Source: Hamadaea tsunoensis DSM 44101 (GTDB lineage: Bacteria; Actinomycetota; Actinomycetes; Mycobacteriales; Micromonosporaceae). From it: a DNA stretch of 64,000 nucleotides. Location: assembly GCF_000428945.1 (NCBI RefSeq), contig NZ_AUAX01000005.1:248001-312000 (forward strand), written 5' to 3'. The notes under the pieces are model-generated. The model did no database searches. It saw only the letters and a list, made by a program, of their open reading frames with translations, and was not told where the DNA came from. Of the stretch, positions 46,331 through 55,384 are shown piece after piece; position 1 is the first letter of the stretch, and each line of letters opens with the position of its first letter. The position numbers and the translations under genes are program-made.

Positions 46331-48079
46331 TCAGGCGATGGTGCAGATGACGGCGCCGGACTGGACGACCTCGCCCACCGCCGCCGTCAGCCCCGTGACC
46401 GTGCCCGCCTTGTGCGCGGTCAGCGGCTGCTCCATCTTCATGGCCTCCAGCACGACGATCGGGTCGCCCTCGGCCACGGTGTCCCCGTCGGCCACCACCA
46501 GCTTGACGATCGTGCCCTGCATCGGAGCGGTGAGCGCGTCCCCGCCGGCCGTGGCCGCGGCACCCCGCTTCGGGCCCTTCTTCGGGGCGGCCCGGCCCGG
46601 GGCGGGCGCGGCGGCGAGGCCGGCCGGGAGGCGTACCTCCAGGCGCTTGCCGCCCACCTCGACGACGACGGTAGTACGCTCCTCGGCCGTGCTGTCGGCC
46701 GCGGCCGCCGGACCGAACGGGGGCACGGTGTTGTCCCACTCCGTCTCGATCCAGCGCGTGTGGACGGTGAACGGCTCGCCGGTGAAGGCGGGGTCGCGGA
46801 CGATCAGGCGGTGGAAGGGCAGCGCGGTCGCCATCCCGTCGACGACCATCTCGTCGAGCACCCGGCAGGCCCGCTCCAGCGCCTCCGCCCGGGTCGCCCC
46901 GGTCACGACGACCTTGGCGAGCAGGGAGTCGAAGTTGCCGCCGATGACGCTGCCGGACTCGATGCCGGTGTCGACGCGTACGCCGGGACCGGCCGGGAGG
47001 ACGAGGCGGGTCACGGCTCCGGGCGCCGGGAGGAAGTTGCGACCCGGGTCCTCGCCGTTGATCCGGAATTCGATGCTGTGCCCGCGGGGCGTCGGGTCCT
47101 CGGTGAACCGGAGCTGCTCGCCGGCGGCGATCCGGAACTGCTCGCGGACGAGGTCGAGGCCGGTGGTCTCCTCGCTGACCGGGTGCTCGACCTGCAGCCG
47201 GGTGTTGACCTCCAGGAAGGAGATCGTGCCGTCCTGGCCGACGAGGTATTCGACCGTCCCGGCACCGTGGTAGTCGGCCTCCCGGCAGATCGCCTTCGCC
47301 GACTCGTGGATCGCGCGGCGCTGCTCGTCGGTCAGGAACGGGGCCGGCGCCTCCTCGACCAGCTTCTGGTGGCGGCGCTGGAGGGAGCAGTCCCGAGTGC
47401 CGACGACGATGACGTTGCCGTGCTGGTCGGCGAGGACCTGCGCCTCGACGTGCCGGGGCCGGTCGAGGTAGCGCTCGACGAAGCACTCGCCCCGGCCGAA
47501 CGCGGCCACCGCCTCCCGGGTCGCCGACTCGAACAGGGCCGGGATCTCCTCGATCGTGCGGGCCACCTTGAGCCCGCGGCCGCCACCGCCGAAGGCCGCC
47601 TTGATGGCGACAGGAAGGCCGTGCTCCTGCGCGAAGGCGACGATCTCGGCCGCGTCCTGCACGGGTTCCGGCGTACCGGGGACGAGGGGGGCGCCGGCGC
47701 GCTGGGCGATGTGCCGGGCGGTCACCTTGTCGCCGAGGTCGCGGATGGACTGCGGGGTCGGGCCGATCCAGGTCAGCCCGGCGTCCAGCACCGCCTGCGC
47801 GAACTCGGCGTTCTCGGAGAGGAAGCCGTAGCCCGGGTGCACCGCGTCGGCGCCGGCCTTCGCGGCCACCGCGATCAGCTTGTCGATGCGCAGATAGGTG
47901 TCGATGGCCGTCTCGCCGTCCAGCGCGTACGCCTCGTCGGCCAGTTTCGCGTGCAGCGCGTCGCGGTCGGAGTCGGCGTACACGGCGATGCTGCGCAGAC
48001 CGGCGTCGCGGCAGGCGCGGATCACGCGGACGGCGATCTCGCCGCGGTTGGCGATGAGGACGGTGGAGAGCGAGCCCAT
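46331..48079 (-). CDS. Acyl-CoA carboxylase alpha subunit (biotin carboxylase plus biotin carrier)
   Basis: 582 residues. The biotin carboxylase part begins [17 protein letters not shown] and has the ATP loop [12 protein letters not shown] and catalytic [16 protein letters not shown]-terminal biotin carrier domain has the biotinyl Lys in [12 protein letters not shown]. It matches the actinobacterial AccA3/PccA type that serves several beta subunits to make malonyl- or methylmalonyl-CoA. The ATG is preceded at 6 bases by TAGACT on the minus strand. The accD-type beta gene and epsilon gene lie 7-14 kb away. Confidence 0.94.
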   Translation of the reverse strand: MGSLSTVLIANRGEIAVRVIRACRDAGLRSIAVYADSDRDALHAKLADEAYALDGETAIDTYLRIDKLIAVAAKAGADAVHPGYGFLSENAEFAQAVLDAGLTWIGPTPQSIRDLGDKVTARHIAQRAGAPLVPGTPEPVQDAAEIVAFAQEHGLPVAIKAAFGGGGRGLKVARTIEEIPALFESATREAVAAFGRGECFVERYLDRPRHVEAQVLADQHGNVIVVGTRDCSLQRRHQKLVEEAPAPFLTDEQRRAIHESAKAICREADYHGAGTVEYLVGQDGTISFLEVNTRLQVEHPVSEETTGLDLVREQFRIAAGEQLRFTEDPTPRGHSIEFRINGEDPGRNFLPAPGAVTRLVLPAGPGVRVDTGIESGSVIGGNFDSLLAKVVVTGATRAEALERACRVLDEMVVDGMATALPFHRLIVRDPAFTGEPFTVHTRWIETEWDNTVPPFGPAAAADSTAEERTTVVVEVGGKRLEVRLPAGLAAAPAPGRAAPKKGPKRGAAATAGGDALTAPMQGTIVKLVVADGDTVAEGDPIVVLEAMKMEQPLTAHKAGTVTGLTAAVGEVVQSGAVICTIA

Positions 48080-48085
48080 GGCCGG

Positions 48086-48091
48086 AGTCTA
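48086..48091 (-). promoter_or_regulatory. -10 box of the carboxylase alpha gene (leaderless pattern)
   Basis: TAGACT on the minus strand, 6 bases before the ATG at 48079. Confidence 0.5.
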
Positions 48092-48165
48092 AACGCCCGT
48101 TCACGTCAGCACTCTGTGCAATGGCTCACGAGCGATCAAGATGCCGGGCCGAGGCGGTCAGGGCG

Positions 48166-48179
48166 ACTCAAATTTGAGT
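48166..48179. promoter_or_regulatory. Palindromic operator at the padR promoter
   Basis: ACTCAAATTTGAGT is a perfect 14-bp palindrome just upstream of the padR -10 box (48182). The core TCAAATTTGA recurs with one change at 48843-48852, before the ABC exporter. Confidence 0.7.
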
Positions 48180-48181
48180 AT

Positions 48182-48187
48182 TACGCT
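48182..48187 (+). promoter_or_regulatory. -10 box of padR (leaderless pattern)
   Basis: TACGCT lies 7 bases before ATG 48195; the operator covers the spacer just upstream. Confidence 0.45.
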
Positions 48188-48194
48188 GATGCGC

Positions 48195-48842
48195 ATGGCC
48201 ACCTCGTCCACCCGTCTGATGATCCTCGGCGTCGTGAGCTGGATGCAGCCCGTGCACGGCTACGACGTCCGCCGTGAGCTGCTGAGCTGGAACGCCGACA
48301 AGTGGGCGAAGATCCAGCCCGGCTCGATCTATCACGCGCTCAAGAAGATGACCGACGAAGGGCTGCTCGAGGAGACGGGGACCGAGCAGGTCGACGGGCG
48401 GCCGGAGCGCACGTCGTACCAGATCACCCCGCGTGGCCGGGACGTCTTCGAGTCCATGCTGCGGCAGCAGTGGTGGGAGATCAATCCGGCGATGGACCCG
48501 TTCGCCGCCGCCTTCGTGTTCCTGCCCGGCCTGCCCCGCAAGGAGGCGGCCGCGGCGTTGCGGCACCGGGCGCGGATGCTGCGCGTCACCGCACAGGGAT
48601 TCGTCGACATGAACGACACCGGCCGCTCCGACGTCAACAAGCCCGCGTACGTGAAATGGCTGTTCGAGCTGTGGATCGCCCGCAGCGAGGGTGAGATCGC
48701 GTGGTGCGAGCGGATCGCCGACCTGATCGAGTCCGGCGCGCCGTACATGCCGGAGCGGGTGGACCACCCGGAGGGCTGGAGCGAGTTCGCGCGGCGTACA
48801 GGCGAGAAGCTGCCGGTCGGCGAGTCGGATTTCGAGCAATAA
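48195..48842 (+). CDS. PadR-family transcriptional regulator
   Basis: 215 residues. The N-terminal winged helix begins LMILGVVSWMQPVHGYDVRREL and has the PadR signature IQPGSIYHALKKMTDEGLLEE and RTSYQITPRG. The C-terminal part is helical for dimerisation. ATG 48195 follows a -10 box by 7 bases; an in-frame ATG two codons earlier is possible. It is followed at once by a drug-type ABC exporter with a matching operator, so it probably represses both itself and the exporter until an effector binds. Confidence 0.9.
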   Translation: MATSSTRLMILGVVSWMQPVHGYDVRRELLSWNADKWAKIQPGSIYHALKKMTDEGLLEETGTEQVDGRPERTSYQITPRGRDVFESMLRQQWWEINPAMDPFAAAFVFLPGLPRKEAAAALRHRARMLRVTAQGFVDMNDTGRSDVNKPAYVKWLFELWIARSEGEIAWCERIADLIESGAPYMPERVDHPEGWSEFARRTGEKLPVGESDFEQ

Positions 48843-48852
48843 TCAAACTTGA
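48843..48852. promoter_or_regulatory. Second PadR operator, at the ABC exporter promoter
   Basis: TCAAACTTGA matches the core of the padR operator in 9 of 10 bases. It overlaps the -35 element of the exporter promoter. Confidence 0.65.
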
Positions 48853-48878
48853 CTAGTTACGTTATAACGCGATAGCGT
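48849..48878 (+). promoter_or_regulatory. Promoter of the ABC exporter operon
   Basis: TTGACT (48849-48854) and TAGCGT (48873-48878) with 18-base spacing. The -10 box lies 6 bases before ATG 48885, so the mRNA is probably leaderless. TATAAC at 48863 is an alternative -10. Confidence 0.65.
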
Positions 48879-48884
48879 GCGACC

Positions 48885-49838
48885 ATGATGATCGAGACCC
48901 ATGGACTGAAGAAGTCCTTCCGGTCCCGTCAGGGTCGTGACAAGAAGGCCGTCGAAGCGGTGCGCGGCGTCGACCTCGCGGTCGAGCCGGGTGAGATCTT
49001 CGGCTTCCTCGGGCCCAACGGAGCCGGGAAGACCACGACCTTGCGCATGCTGGCCACGCTGCTGGAACCCGACGGCGGCCAGGCCACGATCGCGGGCGTC
49101 GACCTGCGCCGCGACCCCGGCGAGGTCCGCCGGCGGATCGGCTACGTCGCGCAGGGCGGCAGCACCTGGGACGAGTCCACCGCGCGCGAGGAACTCGTCC
49201 TTCATGCCCGCATGTACGGCGTGGGCAAAGCCGAGGCGCAGCGGCGCGCGGCCGTGACGCTCGAAGCCTTCCAGCTCACCGAGTACGCCGACCGCCGCTG
49301 CAAGACCTATTCGGGCGGCCAGCGCCGGCGGGTCGACATCGCGCTCGGGATCATCCACCAGCCGAAGGTCGTGTTCCTCGACGAGCCGACGACCGGCCTG
49401 GATCCGCAGAGCCGCGCGCACATGTGGGACGAGGTGCGCCGCCTGCGTGAAGAGGGCATGACGGTCTTCATCACGACGCACTACCTGGAAGAGGCGGACG
49501 CTCTCTGCGACCGCATCGCGATCATGGATCACGGCCAGATCGTCGCCGAGGGTACGCCGGACTCGCTCAAGCAGGAGATCTCCGGCGACGTCGTGAACAT
49601 CGGCCTGTCCGACACGACCCGGGCCTCCGACGTGCTCGGCAGCGCCGAATTCGTCCGCAAGCTGGAGACGACCGACAACGGCGTACGCCTCTACGTCGAC
49701 GAGGCGGGCACCGCGATCCCGCTGATCCTGCGCGCGCTCGACGGCGAGGGCATCGCGCTCGGCACGATCGAGCTGCACCGGCCCAGCCTCGACGACGTGT
49801 TCCTCACCAAGACCGGCCGCACCCTGCGGGAGAGCTGA
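48885..49838 (+). CDS. ABC exporter ATPase, DrrA-like
   Basis: 317 residues. Walker A GPNGAGKTTT, signature TYSGGQRRRVDIAL, Walker B VVFLDEPTTGLD and the H-loop FITTHYLEEAD are all present. The C-terminal 90 residues form the extension typical of DrrA/daunorubicin-type ATPases. It acts with the permease 3 bases downstream. Control by the preceding PadR protein is suggested by the shared operator. Confidence 0.93.
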   Translation: MMIETHGLKKSFRSRQGRDKKAVEAVRGVDLAVEPGEIFGFLGPNGAGKTTTLRMLATLLEPDGGQATIAGVDLRRDPGEVRRRIGYVAQGGSTWDESTAREELVLHARMYGVGKAEAQRRAAVTLEAFQLTEYADRRCKTYSGGQRRRVDIALGIIHQPKVVFLDEPTTGLDPQSRAHMWDEVRRLREEGMTVFITTHYLEEADALCDRIAIMDHGQIVAEGTPDSLKQEISGDVVNIGLSDTTRASDVLGSAEFVRKLETTDNGVRLYVDEAGTAIPLILRALDGEGIALGTIELHRPSLDDVFLTKTGRTLRES

Positions 49839-49841
49839 GCC

Positions 49842-50597
49842 ATGAAACTGTTCCGAGACACCTGGCTGGTCTTCGGCCGCGCGACCCAGCTGCTGCTGCG
49901 CAATCCCGTGTGGATCATCGTCGGCATCGTCCAGCCCGTCCTCTACCTGCTGCTGTTCGCCCCGCTGCTGAAGCCGGCGCTGGGCGCGAAGACCAACGCC
50001 GAGGCGTACCAGGTGTTCGTGCCGGGTCTGCTCGTCATGCTGGCGATCTTCGGGGCGCTCTTCGTCGGCTTCGGCCTCATCGCCGAACTGCGGGCCGGCA
50101 CCATCGAGCGCAGCCGGGTCACCCCGGTCAGCCGGGGCGCCCTGCTGCTCGGCCGGTCGCTGCGGGACGTCATGTCACTGCTGGTACAGGCGATCATCAT
50201 CACCGTCCTGGCCATCCCGTTCGGCCTGTCCGTACGCCTCGGCGACGTGCTCCTCGCGTACCTGCTGCTGGGGTTGATCGCGATGTTCTGCTCGGCCGTC
50301 TCGTACGCCGTCGCCCTCAAGGTACGCAGCGAGGACGCCCTCGCTCCGCTGCTGCAGACGGTCAGCCAGCCGGTGCTGTTGACGGCCGGCATCCTGCTCC
50401 CGCTCGCGTTCGCCCCGGTCTGGCTGAAAAACGTGGCGAAATGGAACCCGTTCTCGTGGGCGGTGGACGGCGTACGCGCGCTCTTCAACGGCGATCCGGG
50501 CGCGCCCGCGGTGTGGAAGGCGCTCGTGATCATCGGCGTGCTGACCGTGCTGGCCGTGTTCTGGGCAGCGCGTTCGTTCGCCAGGTCCGTACGCTGA
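49842..50597 (+). CDS. ABC-2 type permease, DrrB-like
   Basis: 251 residues with six membrane helices. The ABC-2 pattern includes PVLYLLLFAPLLK, VPGLLVMLAIFGALFVGFGL and the end NPFSWAVDGVRALFNG. It starts 3 bases after the ATPase stop, so the two form one exporter, probably for a hydrophobic drug or lipid. The compound is unknown. Confidence 0.9.
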   Translation: MKLFRDTWLVFGRATQLLLRNPVWIIVGIVQPVLYLLLFAPLLKPALGAKTNAEAYQVFVPGLLVMLAIFGALFVGFGLIAELRAGTIERSRVTPVSRGALLLGRSLRDVMSLLVQAIIITVLAIPFGLSVRLGDVLLAYLLLGLIAMFCSAVSYAVALKVRSEDALAPLLQTVSQPVLLTAGILLPLAFAPVWLKNVAKWNPFSWAVDGVRALFNGDPGAPAVWKALVIIGVLTVLAVFWAARSFARSVR

Positions 50598-50640
50598 CCG
50601 CACTGTCCACAGGCGAACCTCGCCGAGGAAGCTTCGAGTG

Positions 50641-50669
50641 GCGCCGCACGGTACTCTGCCGTGCGGCGC
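50641..50669 (+). terminator. Terminator of the ABC exporter operon
   Basis: GCGCCGCACGG and its complement form a perfect 11-bp stem with a 7-base loop, followed by a T-rich stretch (CTGTTCTTT). It ends 25 bases before the next gene, so it could also lie in that gene's leader. Confidence 0.75.
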
Positions 50670-50694
50670 ACTGTTCTTTGGGGAGGGGACGGGT

Positions 50695-52431
50695 ATGCGA
50701 TCACGAGCGACCACGAGTTGGACGGCGATGCTGCTGGCGGCCGTGACGGCTGTCTGCGCGGCTCTGCTGCCGGCCGGCCCCGCGAGCGCCGCGGACGCCA
50801 CCCGGACGGCCGAATGGTGGTTGTCGCCGCTGAAGATCGCGACGGCCCACAAGATCAGCCACGGTGGCGGGATCACCGTCGCGGTGATCGACACCGGCGT
50901 CTTCGACCACGCCGATCTCAAGGGCCGGCTGCTGACCGGCATGGACTACACCGTCCCCGCGGGTGGCGACGGCAAGACCGACACGGACGGGCACGGCACC
51001 TGGATCGCCGGGATCATCGCCGGCACCGGGCACGGCACGGGCCTCGGCCTGCTCGGCATCGCACCGAGCGCCCGCATCCTGCCGATCCGCGTCTCGGCTG
51101 CCCGCCCGGCCCCGACCGACGGCACGGTGGCCAAGGCCATCGACTTCGCGGTCAAGAAGAAGGCGAAGATCATCCACCTGGCCGGCTACGGCGGCGATCA
51201 GGCCACCATGGACGCGGTCGCCCGGGCCGTCGCGGCCGGGGTGATCGTCGTCGCCTCGACCGGCAACACGCAGTTCGACAAGCAGATCCCGCCACCGGCC
51301 AGCTGGCCCGGCGTGGTGACGGCGGCCGGAACCGACCAGAAGGGCAAGATCGATCCGCTCTTCCTCACCGGCTCGAAGATCGAGTTCGCCGCCCCCGGCT
51401 CGGCGATGATCACGCTCGACAAGACCGCCGGCGCGTACGCGACGCCGGTGTCGACGGCCATGCCGTCCGCCGTGATCGCCGGGGTCGCCGCCCTGGTCTG
51501 GGCGCGGTACCCGAAGCTCAAGGCCGACCAGGTCCTCGACGCGATGCGCAAGAGCGCCACCGACCTCGGGCCCAAGGGTCGCGACCCGCAGTACGGCTTC
51601 GGAATGATCAACCCGGTCGCCGCCCTGAACGCCGCCAACATCCTCGCCTCGCCGTCGCCCTCGGCGAGCCCGTCGGCCAGCGCCGCACCGTCCGCGGAGG
51701 CGTCGGTGCAGACCACTGTGGACGCCACCGAGGCGGCTCCGCCCGCTGCCGCCGGGACCACCTCGGGTGGGGGCGGCGTACCGGTGGGGCTGCTCGCGGG
51801 GATCTTCGGCGCGGTGGTGCTCCTGCTGGCCGTCGGCACGGTGGTCATGATCATGGTTCGCCGGCGCGGCAACCCGCCGCCGGAGCAGGCCTGGGCGCCG
51901 CAGCCGGTGTCGTCGCCACCGCCCATCAGCCCCGCGCCGGCCGCCTGGAACGCCCAGCCGGCCATGACGTTCCCGAGCAACCCGCCGCCGGTCGCGACGG
52001 GCTTCCCGGCGGCGAGTGGATATCCCGCTACTTCCGGGTTCCCGGCGACCACGGCGACGGCCGAGACCACGGCGTCCTACCCCGCGACGCAGCAGGTATA
52101 CGTGCCGGGCTGGGATCCGCCGACGGCGCCGCATCCCACGGTGGCCCAGCCTCCGGCCGCATCGGCCGCCGGGCGGCATGCCCCACAGCACACGGCCGAG
52201 CAGGTCGCGCCGCCCCAGCCGCCGCGGATGCAGCCGCCGCAGCCCGCGGTCCAGCAGCAGCCGGCAGCGCCGATGGTGAACCGGCCCGCCGTCGACGCCG
52301 CCGCGCTGAACCAGCCCACGATCGCCGTCCCGCAGCCGCGCTTCGCCTTCCCGACCGAAGCCGATCCGACGATCTACGACACCGCGAGCTTCCCCGTGCT
52401 GCCTGACGAGGGCAAAGGTCCGCGTACGTAA
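50695..52431 (+). CDS. Subtilisin-family mycosin-like protease
   Basis: 578 residues. A signal peptide (about 1-33) is followed by an S8 domain with Asp in AVIDTGVFDHADL, His in DGHGTWIAGIIAG and Asn in VVASTGN. The Ser region reads PVSTAMPSAVIAG where GTSxAxP is usual, so the Ser is kept in a changed setting. One membrane helix (about 362-386) and a Pro/Gln-rich cytoplasmic tail follow. The layout is that of mycosins, which process type VII substrates, but no secretion core gene lies nearby. GGAGG lies 8 bases before the ATG. Confidence 0.82.
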   Translation: MRSRATTSWTAMLLAAVTAVCAALLPAGPASAADATRTAEWWLSPLKIATAHKISHGGGITVAVIDTGVFDHADLKGRLLTGMDYTVPAGGDGKTDTDGHGTWIAGIIAGTGHGTGLGLLGIAPSARILPIRVSAARPAPTDGTVAKAIDFAVKKKAKIIHLAGYGGDQATMDAVARAVAAGVIVVASTGNTQFDKQIPPPASWPGVVTAAGTDQKGKIDPLFLTGSKIEFAAPGSAMITLDKTAGAYATPVSTAMPSAVIAGVAALVWARYPKLKADQVLDAMRKSATDLGPKGRDPQYGFGMINPVAALNAANILASPSPSASPSASAAPSAEASVQTTVDATEAAPPAAAGTTSGGGGVPVGLLAGIFGAVVLLLAVGTVVMIMVRRRGNPPPEQAWAPQPVSSPPPISPAPAAWNAQPAMTFPSNPPPVATGFPAASGYPATSGFPATTATAETTASYPATQQVYVPGWDPPTAPHPTVAQPPAASAAGRHAPQHTAEQVAPPQPPRMQPPQPAVQQQPAAPMVNRPAVDAAALNQPTIAVPQPRFAFPTEADPTIYDTASFPVLPDEGKGPRT

Positions 52432-52455
52432 GGACCGTGCGTGGTGAAGCTCATA

Positions 52456-52485
52456 GCCGGGCCCGGCCACTCGGCCGAGCCCGGC
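52456..52485 (+). terminator. Terminator after the mycosin-like gene
   Basis: A 12-bp stem with one mismatch (GCCGGGC...GCCCGGC outside, CGGCC...GGCCG inside) and an ACTC loop, 25 bases after the stop. Confidence 0.65.
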
Positions 52486-52501
52486 GCGGCCGGCCCGCTT
52501 G

Positions 52502-52507
52502 TAACTT
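52502..52507 (+). promoter_or_regulatory. -10 box of the MFS gene (leaderless pattern)
   Basis: TAACTT lies 6 bases before GTG 52514. Confidence 0.4.
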
Positions 52508-52513
52508 GGAGGC

Positions 52514-53716
52514 GTGCCTCAGCTCCGCCGTGACTCCGTGACCTGGCTCATCTATGCCCAACTCGGAGCGTGGGGCTACTTCCTCTACGGATTCGGCCCG
52601 GTCGTGCCGATGCTGCGCGACGAGGACCATGTCAGCAGCGCGGTGGCGGGCCTGCACAGCACCGCCTTCGCCGTCGGCTCGCTCATCGGCGGCGCGCTCG
52701 CCCCGGCCGTCCTGCGCCGCTTCGGTCGTGGTCGGAGCATGTGGGCCAGCCTGGCCGGCGTCGTGGCCGGTGTCGTCGCCTTCGCGCTCGTGCGCGGCCT
52801 GGCCTTCACCCTGCCGCTCGCCATGGTCATCATGGCGTTCGGCGTCATCATGATCACCGGTGTGGTGGCTTCGCTCAACGAGCAGCACGGCACCGCGGGC
52901 TCCGCCGCGATCACCGAGGCCAACGCCGTGTGCACCGCCGCCGGCCTCGTCGCGCCGTTCGTCCTGGGCGCCACCGTCGGCGCCGGCTTCGGCTGGCGTC
53001 CCGGCCTGCTGACGCTGGTCGCGCTGGTCGGCGTACTCGCCCTGGTCGCGTTCTTCTTCCGAGTACGCCTTCCGGCCGGGACGGTCGCACCGTCGCGGCC
53101 GTCGGGCGAGCGGCGTCCGCTGGGCCGGGCGTACCGGCTGGCCTGGTCGATGATGGCGATCACCGGCTCGGTCGAGGCCGGGCTGTCGCTCTGGGCCGTG
53201 GACCTGCTGCGCGAGCACAACGGCATGAGCTCGGGAACGGCCGCGCAGGCGATCTCGGCGGTGGTGGCCGGCATGTTCCTCGGCCGCTGGGCCGGTGCCC
53301 GGCTGGCGCTGCGGCTGCCCGCGATCCCGTTCTACTTCGGCGCGCTCTCGGTCAGCGCGGCCGGCTTCCTGCTGTTCTGGTCGACGCCGGTCGCCGCGCC
53401 GGCCATCGTCGGCCTGTTCGTCCTCGGCCTCGGCAACGCGATGCACTATCCGATCGCGATCGCGCTGGCCCTGCGCGCCGCCCCCGACCAGCCCGACCGG
53501 GCGGCGGCCGTCTCGTCCTACTCGATGGCGGTCAGTTTCGGTGTCGGCCCGCTGGCCCTGGGAGCGGCGGCCGACCTGCTCGGCGTACGCGGCGCGTTCC
53601 TGATCGTGCCGGTGCTGCTCGTCGCGGCGGCGGCCTGCGCCTGGCGGCTGCGGGTCTCGATGACCCGGGCGTCGGCCCCGGTTCCGGTGGCCGCCGAGGT
53701 GCTCGCCGTCTCCTGA
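52514..53716 (+). CDS. Major facilitator superfamily transporter
   Basis: 400 residues with about 12 membrane helices and no signal peptide. The first half has FGRGRSMWASLAGVVAG after helix 2-3, close to the MFS motif A loop. The central loop (VAPSRPSGERRPLGRAY) separates two six-helix halves. It resembles sugar/drug carriers of the FucP/set type, but the substrate cannot be read. The GTG is immediately preceded by GGAGGC, too close to be a normal ribosome site; the TAACTT box suggests a leaderless start. Confidence 0.85.
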   Translation: MPQLRRDSVTWLIYAQLGAWGYFLYGFGPVVPMLRDEDHVSSAVAGLHSTAFAVGSLIGGALAPAVLRRFGRGRSMWASLAGVVAGVVAFALVRGLAFTLPLAMVIMAFGVIMITGVVASLNEQHGTAGSAAITEANAVCTAAGLVAPFVLGATVGAGFGWRPGLLTLVALVGVLALVAFFFRVRLPAGTVAPSRPSGERRPLGRAYRLAWSMMAITGSVEAGLSLWAVDLLREHNGMSSGTAAQAISAVVAGMFLGRWAGARLALRLPAIPFYFGALSVSAAGFLLFWSTPVAAPAIVGLFVLGLGNAMHYPIAIALALRAAPDQPDRAAAVSSYSMAVSFGVGPLALGAAADLLGVRGAFLIVPVLLVAAAACAWRLRVSMTRASAPVPVAAEVLAVS

Positions 53717-53736
53717 CGAGCACCCGGCCGCACCAC

Positions 53737-54399
53737 CTACCGCTTGTACGCCAGCGTCAGCCCGTCCCCGATCGGCAGCATCACGGGCTCGACCCGCTTG
53801 TCCGCGGCGACGAGGTCGTTGAATGCGATCATGGCGGCCGTCGACTCCGACCGCTCGCCCTCGGGATCGAGCACTCGGCCCGACCAGAGCACGTTGTCCA
53901 CGGCGAGGACCCCGCCGGGGCGTACGCGCGGGACGAGGGCCTCCCAGTAGGTCGCGTAGTTCTCCTTGTCGGCGTCGATGAACACCCAGTCGAGGTGCGG
54001 CTCGGCCGGCAGCTCGCCGAGCCGGTCGGCGGCCGGGCCGATGCGCAGCTCGACCAGGTCGGCGACGCCCGCCCGCTCCCAGTAGCGCCGGGCGATCGAG
54101 GTGTACTCCTCGGACACGTCGAAGCAGATCAGCTTGCCGCCGGGCGCCATGCCCCGGGCGATCGACAGGCTGGACAGGCCGGTGAACGTGCCGACCTCCA
54201 CCCCGGCGCGTACGCCGATGACCTTGGCCAGGAAGGTGAAGAAGGCGGACTGCTCGGGCGCGATCTGCATCGACGACACACCACCGAGGGCGGCGGAGGT
54301 TTCGGCGATGAGGTCCGCGATCAGGCTGTCGGGCGGCGTACCGTGCGCCACCAGGTACGCGTGCAGTTCGTTCGAGAGAGTCAGGGACTGCTTGCTCAT
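53737..54399 (-). CDS. O-methyltransferase, catechol-type
   Basis: 220 residues. SAM loop VEVGTFTGLSSLSIARGM, metal/substrate motif WVFIDADKENYATYW, and DNVLWSGRV are the hallmarks of the metal-dependent catechol/caffeoyl-CoA O-methyltransferase family. Its ATG overlaps the maf stop (ATGA), so it is the third gene of an accE-maf-methyltransferase operon. The acceptor is unknown. Confidence 0.9.
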   Translation of the reverse strand: MSKQSLTLSNELHAYLVAHGTPPDSLIADLIAETSAALGGVSSMQIAPEQSAFFTFLAKVIGVRAGVEVGTFTGLSSLSIARGMAPGGKLICFDVSEEYTSIARRYWERAGVADLVELRIGPAADRLGELPAEPHLDWVFIDADKENYATYWEALVPRVRPGGVLAVDNVLWSGRVLDPEGERSESTAAMIAFNDLVAADKRVEPVMLPIGDGLTLAYKR

Positions 54400-55019
54400 G
54401 ATCGCCTCCAGAGATCCATGACGGTCAGGTCCAACTCGGCGAGCAGGCGGCGGAAGGTCGGCAGGGACAGGCCGATGACGGTGCTCGGATCGCCGTCGAT
54501 GCCGGACACGAAGGGCCCGCCGAGCCCGTCCAGCGTGAAGGCGCCGGCGACGTGCAACGGTTCACCCGTGCCCACGTACGCCTCGATCTCGTCGTCGGTC
54601 ACGTCGGAGAAGTGGACCGTCGTGGACGCCACCGCCTCGGCGGTCTTGCCCCGGTCCAGGTCCACCAGAAAGTGCCCGGTACGCAGAACCCCGCTCTTGC
54701 CGCGCATGGCGTGCCAGCGGTCGCGGGCGTCCTGAGCGTCGTCCGGCTTGCCGAGCACCTTGCCCTCGAAGTCGAGCACCGAGTCGCAGCCGAGAACGAG
54801 AACCCGGCCGGCCGGCAGATGGATGCCCTGCTCCGCCCGGCGTACGCGTTCCGCTACGGCGAGCGCCTTCATCCGGGCCAGCACGGCGCACAGCGTCTCG
54901 GCGTTGGAGGAGCCGACCGAGGATTCGTCGACCCCGCTGACGATGACGTGTGCGTCGATCCCCGCGGCCGCCAGCAGCGTACGCCGGGCAGGACTCGCCG
55001 AGGCGAGGACAAGATTCAT
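54396..55019 (-). CDS. maf: Maf-family nucleotide pyrophosphatase
   Basis: 207 residues. The N-terminal LVLASASPARRTLLAAAG and the acidic VLGCDSVLDFEGKVLGKP motif are those of Maf proteins, which hydrolyse non-standard nucleotides such as dTTP/UTP derivatives. It lies 9 bases after accE, a neighbourhood conserved in actinobacteria. Confidence 0.94.
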   Translation of the reverse strand: MNLVLASASPARRTLLAAAGIDAHVIVSGVDESSVGSSNAETLCAVLARMKALAVAERVRRAEQGIHLPAGRVLVLGCDSVLDFEGKVLGKPDDAQDARDRWHAMRGKSGVLRTGHFLVDLDRGKTAEAVASTTVHFSDVTDDEIEAYVGTGEPLHVAGAFTLDGLGGPFVSGIDGDPSTVIGLSLPTFRRLLAELDLTVMDLWRRS

Positions 55020-55028
55020 CGGCTCAGA

Positions 55029-55235
55029 TTATCGGCCCGACGCCCCCGGCAACCCCGAGGTACGCCAGTCGCGCGGACGGTCCGGCAGGCCACTCGCCCA
55101 CCAGGCGCTGCGCGGCGCGGGTGCCGGTTCGGCGGGCCGGCCCGCGCCCAGGGCGAGGACGGCGCCGACGAGAGCGGCGATCTCCTCGTCGGTGGGGGCC
55201 CCGGTCACGACCTCGATCATCGGCAGCTGGCTCAT
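55029..55235 (-). CDS. accE: Acyl-CoA carboxylase epsilon subunit
   Basis: 68 residues. IEVVTGAPTDEEIAALVGAVLAL and the end SAWWASGLPDRPRDWRTSGLP match the short actinobacterial epsilon subunit, which raises the activity of acyl-CoA carboxylase complexes. It is normally next to accD; here accD lies 5.7 kb upstream. First gene of accE-maf-methyltransferase. Confidence 0.88.
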   Translation of the reverse strand: MSQLPMIEVVTGAPTDEEIAALVGAVLALGAGRPAEPAPAPRSAWWASGLPDRPRDWRTSGLPGASGR

Positions 55236-55274
55236 GCCGACATTGTGCCCCGTCGGCGGCCGCCGCAGACACAG

Positions 55275-55307
55275 AGCGGGCGGTGCGATCAGATCACACC
55301 GCCCGCT
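55275..55307. terminator. Hairpin between the accE operon and the type VII block
   Basis: AGCGGGCGGTG and its complement form an 11-bp stem around an 11-base loop. It lies 77 bases downstream of the Esx-like gene stop and could end that transcript. Confidence 0.7.
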
Positions 55308-55384
55308 GTACTACCTTGATACCTTGCGGGACGCAGGCGCCCGCAATCACGTTCGGCGCACACACGTGTGGCCGATCCGGGGAC

